Shown here one piece after another: positions 6,855 through 11,816 of a DNA stretch of 11,816 bases. Numbering within the stretch: the stretch's first letter is position 1; each line of letters begins with the position of its first letter. The notes below the pieces were generated by a model, which worked only from the letters and a program-made list of their open reading frames with translations, did no database searches and was not told the origin of the DNA. Source of the stretch: Chitinophagaceae bacterium (GTDB taxonomy: Bacteria; Bacteroidota; Bacteroidia; Chitinophagales; Chitinophagaceae); assembly GCA_947481355.1 (NCBI GenBank), contig CANKGM010000040.1, positions 1 to 11,816 of the forward strand. The letters are read 5' to 3'. A program made the translations under genes and the position numbers.

Positions 6855-6886
6855 TTTGTTGGATTATGTTGAATTAAGTATTTTTA
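6855..6886 (+). promoter_or_regulatory. possible promoter for the microprotein operon
   Basis: A TTTG at 6855-6858 and TATTTTTA at 6879-6886 are separated by 20 bases. They resemble the Bacteroidota promoter pair (TTTG or TTG at -33 and TAnnTTTG at -7), with one mismatch in the -7 element. Transcription would start near 6893, about 30 bases before the ATG at 6923. Plausible because the gap between operons is here, but AT-rich sequence gives such matches by chance. Confidence 0.3.
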
Positions 6887-6922
6887 ATATGTATAGATAA
6901 TTAGCAACGTAAACCATACATA

Positions 6923-7090
6923 ATGCATTTCCTTTATATTGATCCAGGATCCGGGAGCCTACTTTTTCAGGCATTGTTGTCTGGTTTTTTGACTGTGGTA
7001 GTTTTTTCAAAGCGTATCATTTCTTATGTAAAATACAGTTTGTTCAAAAAGAAGCGTGATGAAGATGATGAAGCTGAAACTCCCGAATAA
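6923..7090 (+). CDS. 55-aa membrane microprotein with YIDPGSGS motif
   Basis: A short gene with ATG at 6923 and TAA at 7088-7090. The product has three parts. The N-terminal motif 'YIDPGSGSLLFQALLSG' occupies residues 5-21. One hydrophobic segment (about 13-28) follows, then a basic stretch ('KYSLFKKKR', 37-45) with an acidic tail (46-55). The charge pattern predicts a single-pass protein with its C-terminus in the cytoplasm. Small proteins starting with IDPG(T/S)GS recur in bacteria, and from memory they occur beside NoeA-like methyltransferases and sulfatase-like enzymes, exactly as here. Its stop overlaps the next gene's start (TAATG), which supports it as a real, translated gene despite its size. 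Role unknown; it may be an assembly or membrane-tethering factor for the next two products. Confidence 0.85.
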   Translation: MHFLYIDPGSGSLLFQALLSGFLTVVVFSKRIISYVKYSLFKKKRDEDDEAETPE

Positions 7091-8469
7091 TGATTGCAAC
7101 AAATTATATTTCCTTCAAAGATCCTGCTGCCAGAGTAGTTTTCGAATCTGGTAAATATGTACGCTATATTTCCAATGAATATAAATCTGAGTACGATCAC
7201 TTAATGAGCTCAGGATTATATAAGCAGCTTGTAGAGAAAAATCTTTTAGTCAGTCATCAAGAAATAGAACATCCTTCAGATAAATCTGATGTATACAAGT
7301 TGATTTGTCCAGATCAAATCCCTTTTCAAAGTTATCCTTTCGAATGGTCGTATACACAGTGGCGTAAGGCTATGCTTTCCTATTTACGTATAAACAAAAT
7401 AGCACTTTCACATGGCATGATTTTAAAGGATGCTACGCCGTATAATTTTTACTTAAAGGGTGGGAAAGCCATTATGTTTGACACGAGTTCATTTATTTTC
7501 TTCAAGGAGAATGACCCGTGGCTTGCTTATCGTCAGTTTGCAGAAGAATTTTTAGGCCCCATAGCGCTAATGCATTATAACGGAAATCAGTGGGGAAGGA
7601 TAACAATATCAAGATTGAGGGGGTTGCCCTTGAATTTTATCAGCAAACAGTTGCCTTTAAAATCTTGGTTAAACATTACTACATTATTAAACATTCATAT
7701 CCATTCTAAGTATTCACAAAATTCCATTGCTTTAACTGAATCCAGCAAACCATCTAAAGGGTTTTCAACTGAGAAAGTGCGTTCAATCTTAAACATGATT
7801 GAGAGTACCATACTTCGTTGGAAGAAGGCTTATCAATATACCCATCATTGGTCAGGTTATTATGATAACGATATTGAATCAACCACATATTTGATTCATA
7901 AAGAGGAAGTGATTAGAGGTTGGCTAGATCACATAAAGCCTAAGTCAGTACTTGATTTAGGAGCAAATACCGGCAAGTTTTCTTTCATTGCTTCTGAGTA
8001 TGCAGAGAATGTGATTTCCCTGGAATATGATGATTCTTGTGTAGATCAAATAGAGGCACAGATTCGAAAGAAGAAAATAAAAAATGTTACTGCCTTAGCT
8101 GGAGATTTAACTGAAACAACACCCGACTTGGGAGCGTTAAACAAGGAGCACCGTTCTATTTTCAACAGAGGAAAGTCTGATATGGTTTTTGGATTGGCTT
8201 TGATACATCATTTGTCTATTGTTAAGAATTTGTCTTTTAGCCAAATAGCGGAAATGTTTTCAAGTTTTTCCAAAGGCTATGTCATCATTGAATTCATCCC
8301 TAAAGGGGATAGCAAGGTTTCGATTTTGCTAAAAGATAAAACACATGATTATAAAGAATATGATGAAGCCGAATTCATCAAGGCACTCTCTGTTTATTTC
8401 AACATAAAAGAAGTAATAAGCCTGAAAGAGTCTCTCAGAAAGTTAATTCTTTTAGAAAAGTTATCATGA
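7090..8469 (+). CDS. NoeA-like fusion: kinase-like domain plus SAM methyltransferase
   Basis: A 459-residue cytosolic protein with two parts. Residues 1-250 include 'SHGMILKDATPYNFYLKGGKAIMFDTSSF' elements (about 107-135) that resemble the catalytic loop and metal-binding Asp of kinase-like phosphotransferases: H108, K113-D114, N119 and D131. Next comes the conserved 'WLAYRQFAEEFLGPIAL'. Residues 270-459 are a class I methyltransferase with SAM motif I 'VLDLGANTGKF' (287-297), an acidic residue in 'LEYDDS' (311-316) and 'LALIHHLSI' (369-377). This arrangement matches proteins annotated as nodulation protein NoeA-related, for which the exact reaction is poorly known. The ATG overlaps the microprotein stop (TAATG), and its own stop overlaps the next ATG (ATGA). 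The context suggests modification of a surface glycan or lipid-linked intermediate. Confidence 0.85.
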   Translation: MIATNYISFKDPAARVVFESGKYVRYISNEYKSEYDHLMSSGLYKQLVEKNLLVSHQEIEHPSDKSDVYKLICPDQIPFQSYPFEWSYTQWRKAMLSYLRINKIALSHGMILKDATPYNFYLKGGKAIMFDTSSFIFFKENDPWLAYRQFAEEFLGPIALMHYNGNQWGRITISRLRGLPLNFISKQLPLKSWLNITTLLNIHIHSKYSQNSIALTESSKPSKGFSTEKVRSILNMIESTILRWKKAYQYTHHWSGYYDNDIESTTYLIHKEEVIRGWLDHIKPKSVLDLGANTGKFSFIASEYAENVISLEYDDSCVDQIEAQIRKKKIKNVTALAGDLTETTPDLGALNKEHRSIFNRGKSDMVFGLALIHHLSIVKNLSFSQIAEMFSSFSKGYVIIEFIPKGDSKVSILLKDKTHDYKEYDEAEFIKALSVYFNIKEVISLKESLRKLILLEKLS

Positions 8470-9818
8470 GCGACAAAAACGATAAGCTAGATTATTTAGG
8501 CCGGGCTTCTTTTCTAATTCTTATACTGCCTTACCTTGTTATCATTTCCTCTGGATTGATACTATCGCCATTGACTTCGGTGTTGAATGTTTCGATTTCA
8601 GTTATCGTGCTGGTATTTATTTCTATATTATATTCTAGGCTATTCAATCCAATTCCCAAAAGACTCTTATTGTATATTGTATGCAATGCAATTATCCTAA
8701 CGGTCTTTTATTATGACACTATTTTTTCAAGAATATATATCACCTTAAACTTGATTTTTTTTCGTTCGACAGTCAAGTTTAGGTATATTATGCCTGCTGC
8801 TTTATTACTTTCATTTGGGGTTCAATTTATCTTTAGAAATCATATCAAATTATTCATTAAAGTTGTCAATGTTTTTTTTCTGATATTTTTTCTCAATACA
8901 CTTTATTATAAATTCAATCAGAATAAATCGTACTTCAAAAACAGAAATGTTCAATCGCAACCCATTGCTATTACTCCTAATCTTGGTAAGCCCAAGCCAA
9001 CCATTTTGATCATTGCTGATGAATATGCTTCGCCTACTGACTTATTTAAACATTTTCACGACAGTACTATTTTTTCATTTTCGTCTTCTTTAAAAGATAA
9101 AAATTGGAATGTTGTAGAGCGAAACTATAGCTATAGTACGGTTACAATTAATAGTATTTCATCTTTGTTTAATTTTAATTTTCGTAAACAGGATGAACAA
9201 ATTCCGAGTTTCGACTATACGGGCCAACGGTTACTTAGATCTACACTTTATGATAGTTTGATTAAAAAAGGTACTTCGTTTTATAATTTTGGAATTTTTG
9301 ATATCGGCGAAAGTAAGGCCCCTTATAGGGTTTATTTTTATGCTAAGAGCTTTACTGAGCAAGTGTTCAATCGTAGCATATTCAACCCATTTAATTTTTC
9401 AAAAGACAATGAGAATGGGGATCATTTTGCTCATAATAAGTATCTATTCGATTCGGTTCCTAATAAATTGATTGATATAAAAGACGATCATTATTTTGTT
9501 TACATGCACTTGTTAATACCCCATCAGCCATTTTCATACGGCAAGGAATTTCAGAAGAACAAGGCCGGTAAAAAGCGTACAATTGAGAATTATTATGCTT
9601 ATTGGAAGTTTTCAAATACTAAGCTTTCATCATTAATCGCTGAACTTACAAAAGACAATCGATACAATATTATTTTAACTGGTGATCATGGCTTCAGACA
9701 TATGAAAGAAGTCCCGCCTAATTATACCTTTACTGCATTTTATGGATTTGACTCCACTCAACTAACTAACTTGAAATCCGTTCAAGATATTGGAAGTTTA
9801 ATTAATGCCTCTTATTAG
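8466..9818 (+). CDS. membrane-bound sulfatase/alkaline-phosphatase superfamily enzyme
   Basis: A 450-residue protein with five or six membrane segments in residues 14-148. A linker follows, then an AlkP-superfamily domain (about 176-450), presumably periplasmic. Domain landmarks are 'PTILIIADEYASP' (178-190, first metal-binding acidic residues D185/E186), 'YSYSTVTINSISSLF' (221-235, where the nucleophile normally lies), 'HLLIPHQPFSY' (348-358) and 'LTGDHGF' (404-410, metal-binding D407/H408). No CxPxR sulfatase signature exists, so a formylglycine sulfatase is unlikely; a Thr or Ser (T225 or T227) would serve as nucleophile, as in LTA synthase and phosphoethanolamine transferases. A membrane-anchored transferase or phosphodiesterase acting on envelope glycans or lipids is the best guess. 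It starts inside the upstream stop (ATGA). Confidence 0.85.
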   Translation: MSDKNDKLDYLGRASFLILILPYLVIISSGLILSPLTSVLNVSISVIVLVFISILYSRLFNPIPKRLLLYIVCNAIILTVFYYDTIFSRIYITLNLIFFRSTVKFRYIMPAALLLSFGVQFIFRNHIKLFIKVVNVFFLIFFLNTLYYKFNQNKSYFKNRNVQSQPIAITPNLGKPKPTILIIADEYASPTDLFKHFHDSTIFSFSSSLKDKNWNVVERNYSYSTVTINSISSLFNFNFRKQDEQIPSFDYTGQRLLRSTLYDSLIKKGTSFYNFGIFDIGESKAPYRVYFYAKSFTEQVFNRSIFNPFNFSKDNENGDHFAHNKYLFDSVPNKLIDIKDDHYFVYMHLLIPHQPFSYGKEFQKNKAGKKRTIENYYAYWKFSNTKLSSLIAELTKDNRYNIILTGDHGFRHMKEVPPNYTFTAFYGFDSTQLTNLKSVQDIGSLINASY

Positions 9819-9840
9819 GGTAGTATTACTGTTAGCTATT

Positions 9841-11025
9841 CTAAAAAAACAGATGAGACAGAATGAATTTTGCAATTTCTTTTTTGGACAATAAATCTGA
9901 AGGAAATTTATCTCCTTTTTTATTTATCAAGGTTACTTGATTGGTCTCGTATCCAAATCCTGCGCCTTCATCTTTTAATGAGTTGAGCACAATGAAGTCA
10001 AGATTTTTTGATTTCAATTTAGACAATGCATTTTCTATTTCATTTTCTGATTCTAATGCAAATCCGATTATTACTTGATCTTCTTTTTTCTTTAGTCCAA
10101 GGCCTTTTAAAATGTCATCATTCTTACAAAGTTTCAACTCGAGCTCTTCGTCTTTCTTTTTTATTTTCTGACTAGATCTAGTCATAGGTTTGTAATCAGC
10201 TACTGCAGCTGCCATGAAGAGGATGTTGGTGTCCTTAAAGTATTCATCACAGGTTATTTTCATTTCCTCTGCAGTTATAACTGAAACTACTTCAATGCCT
10301 TTATAGATTGGCTTTACATCAGTAGGTCCTAGTATTAAAGTTACCTCAGCACCATTCTCGTAACATACTTCTGCTAGTGCGACACCCATTTTGCCAGAGG
10401 AGTGATTGCTGATAAAGCGGACTGGATCAATAGATTCTTGGGTAGGACCAGCTGTGATTAATATTTTTTTACTCGATAAACTCTTTGATCGACCATAATG
10501 TTCTTTTATGTACAGTAAAATTTCTTCAGGCTCGAGCATTCTTCCCTTTCCTTCAATGCCACTGGCTAGAAATCCCTCGCCAACAGGAAGTATATCATGA
10601 TGAAAGGATTTTAAGATGTCAATATTTTGTTGTGTAATCGGATTTAACCACATGTCTTCATCCATAGCTGGGACAAATAAGATATTTGACTTTTTGCTTA
10701 GAAACGTAGCAAGGAGTAGAGAGTCACTTAATCCATGTGCTGCTTTAGCTATTGTATTTGCGGTAGCAGGTGCAATAATCATTAAATCTGCCCAAGTGGC
10801 TAATTCAATATGATTATTCCATTGATTGTTTTCGTGTAAATGAATAAGAACTTCATTGTTTGATAAAGTAGAAAGTACAAGAGGTGATACAAATTGAACT
10901 GCTTCAGGACTCATAATAATTTTCACTGAAGCACCTTCCTTTACAAGCAGACGTGTCAATGAGGTCATTTTATATGCCGCAATACCACCTGTAATACCCA
11001 ATATAATATTTTTACCCTCTAACAT
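9841..11025 (-). CDS. coaBC: bifunctional CoaBC: PPC decarboxylase / PPC synthetase
   Basis: A 394-residue protein, full length for Dfp/CoaBC. It makes phosphopantothenoylcysteine from 4'-phosphopantothenate and Cys (CoaB) and decarboxylates it to 4'-phosphopantetheine (CoaC), in the cytosol. The CoaC flavoprotein domain (1-178) has 'GITGGIAAYK', the catalytic His72 in 'NHIEL', 'IIAPATANTIAK', 'PAMDEDMW' (119-126) and 'LASGIEGKGRM' (153-163). CoaB (185-394) has 'ITAGPTQESIDPVRFISNHSSGKMG' features with N207, 'AAAVADY' (272-278) and the 'KIKKK' segment (287-291). Relative to E. coli, Asn125 is Asp and catalytic Cys158 is Ser; I recall both as common in Bacteroidota, so activity is likely intact. 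It is divergent from panC, of the same pathway, and convergent with the sulfatase-like gene (22 bases apart). Confidence 0.97.
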   Translation of the reverse strand: MLEGKNIILGITGGIAAYKMTSLTRLLVKEGASVKIIMSPEAVQFVSPLVLSTLSNNEVLIHLHENNQWNNHIELATWADLMIIAPATANTIAKAAHGLSDSLLLATFLSKKSNILFVPAMDEDMWLNPITQQNIDILKSFHHDILPVGEGFLASGIEGKGRMLEPEEILLYIKEHYGRSKSLSSKKILITAGPTQESIDPVRFISNHSSGKMGVALAEVCYENGAEVTLILGPTDVKPIYKGIEVVSVITAEEMKITCDEYFKDTNILFMAAAVADYKPMTRSSQKIKKKDEELELKLCKNDDILKGLGLKKKEDQVIIGFALESENEIENALSKLKSKNLDFIVLNSLKDEGAGFGYETNQVTLINKKGDKFPSDLLSKKEIAKFILSHLFF

Positions 11026-11040
11026 TAAATAAATTTACAG

Positions 11041-11048
11041 CAAAAATA
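11041..11048 (-). promoter_or_regulatory. -7 element of the coaBC promoter
   Basis: The minus strand reads TATTTTTG, an exact match to the Bacteroidota -7 consensus TAnnTTTG, ending 15 bases before the coaBC ATG. Transcription would begin only about 8-10 bases before the ATG, implying a very short leader. No TTG was found near -33. The gap to panC is 46 bases, so both promoters overlap here. Confidence 0.4.
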
Positions 11049-11071
11049 ACTCTAATTTTAGTTTACTTAAG

Positions 11072-11816
11072 ATGGTAATAATCAGCAATCTTTCAGTGTT
11101 AGAGAATGTGTTGAATTCAATTGAACGGAAGTCTATTGGATATGTACCGACTATGGGTGCCCTTCATGAGGGACATCTTTCTCTTATACAATTGGCTAAA
11201 AAGCAATCTGATTTTGTTATAGTAACTATATATGTAAATCCTACTCAGTTTAATGATATAAAGGATTTCAATAAGTATCCCAGTACACTTGAAGCCGATA
11301 TTCAGTTTTTAGAGCAAGAAAAAGTTGATGCTTTGTATTTGCCAACATTTCAAGATGTTTATCCCCTTGGAACTGCTCAACTACCTTATTTCGAAATCAA
11401 CAATTTAGACTACATATTAGAAGGGGGTTACAGACCAGGTCATTTTCAAGGTGTGTGTAATGTGCTACATCGGTTCATTTCATTGATAAAACCAAATAAA
11501 CTTTATCTCGGTGAAAAGGATTTTCAACAAGTCAAAGTTGTTGATACATTGCTTAAAAAGTATTTAAACGAATTGGATGTTGATTTGGTAGTTGGGTCAA
11601 CTGTTCGAAATCAAAATGGGCTTGCATTAAGTAGCAGAAATAAAAATCTATCTATTCAAGGAGTTGAAAAAGCAAGTTTAATATACCAGTATGTGCAGAA
11701 TCACATAAAGCATAGCCAGTTTAAAAATGAAAATCCTCGGCAAATTGAATTAGGGTTTAAAGTATTTCTCTTGTCCAATGGATTTGATTCGGTCGACTAT
11801 ATAACTATTGCTACTC
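11072..11816 (+). CDS. panC: pantothenate synthetase (pantoate--beta-alanine ligase), 3' cut by window
   Basis: The frame is open from ATG 11072 to the end of the window, 248 residues of a family usually near 280, so about 30 C-terminal residues are missing. PanC joins pantoate and beta-alanine using ATP, via pantoyl-adenylate, in the cytosol. Visible landmarks are 'VPTMGALHEGHLSLI' (25-39, the HxGH nucleotide-binding motif at H32/H35), 'VNPTQFN' (55-61, pantoate site Gln59), 'YRPGHFQGVCNV' (120-131), 'LGEKDFQQ' (146-153, catalytic K149) and 'NGLALSSRN' (182-190, the KMSKS-like loop). The residue before Gly183 is Asn where Asp is more usual; this probably has no effect. It supplies pantothenate upstream of coaBC, which is divergent from it across 46 bases. 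Confidence 0.96.
   Translation, partial: MVIISNLSVLENVLNSIERKSIGYVPTMGALHEGHLSLIQLAKKQSDFVIVTIYVNPTQFNDIKDFNKYPSTLEADIQFLEQEKVDALYLPTFQDVYPLGTAQLPYFEINNLDYILEGGYRPGHFQGVCNVLHRFISLIKPNKLYLGEKDFQQVKVVDTLLKKYLNELDVDLVVGSTVRNQNGLALSSRNKNLSIQGVEKASLIYQYVQNHIKHSQFKNENPRQIELGFKVFLLSNGFDSVDYITIAT

Noticed and set aside
8466..9818. Possible C-terminal truncation of the sulfatase-like protein
   Set aside because: The last metal-binding motif is present, and about 40 residues follow it, ending in 'SLINASY', which fits the usual closing helix of this group.

Overview
The window is AT-rich bacterial chromosome that looks like Bacteroidota (Cytophagia- or Chitinophagia-like; genus not resolvable from sequence alone). 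The evidence is indirect but consistent. It holds a periplasmic OB-fold (tRNA_anti-like) protein and a DUF5777-type beta-barrel, both families typical of this phylum. The CoaBC has the ASG and PAMD variants usual there. Shine-Dalgarno signals are mostly weak, and some upstream regions carry TAnnTTTG-like -7 elements.

Layout. (1) Positions 2-2578: the end of a GNAT-type acyltransferase (+), a lone class I methyltransferase (-) and an ATP-grasp ligase (+). They face different directions, so they are not one operon. (2) 2599-5547 (-): a tight five-gene operon with gaps of 3-10 bases, encoding exported envelope proteins. In transcription order these are a two-heme cytochrome-like lipoprotein, a one-heme lipoprotein, a YceI-like protein, a DUF5777-like outer-membrane barrel and a membrane-anchored OB-fold protein. 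(3) 5766-6786 (+): two adjacent membrane proteins that are paralogues of each other and that I do not recognise. (4) 6923-9818 (+): a translationally coupled trio: a 55-aa membrane microprotein with a YIDPGSGS motif, a NoeA-like fusion of a kinase-like domain and a methyltransferase, and a membrane-bound sulfatase/phosphotransferase-superfamily enzyme. Their junctions are TAATG and ATGA. (5) 9841-11816: coenzyme A genes, coaBC (-) and panC (+, cut by the window end), divergent across 46 bases.

How they may work together. The minus-strand operon looks like an envelope redox or electron-transfer assembly of unknown purpose. The 6923-9818 trio looks like a cell-surface glycan or lipid modification unit. 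Both are inferences from family membership and gene order. They are the two best candidates for an incompletely described system. coaBC and panC are ordinary housekeeping genes. No RNA genes, insertion sequences, CRISPR arrays or integrase genes were seen, and no gene-free stretch exceeds 300 bases.
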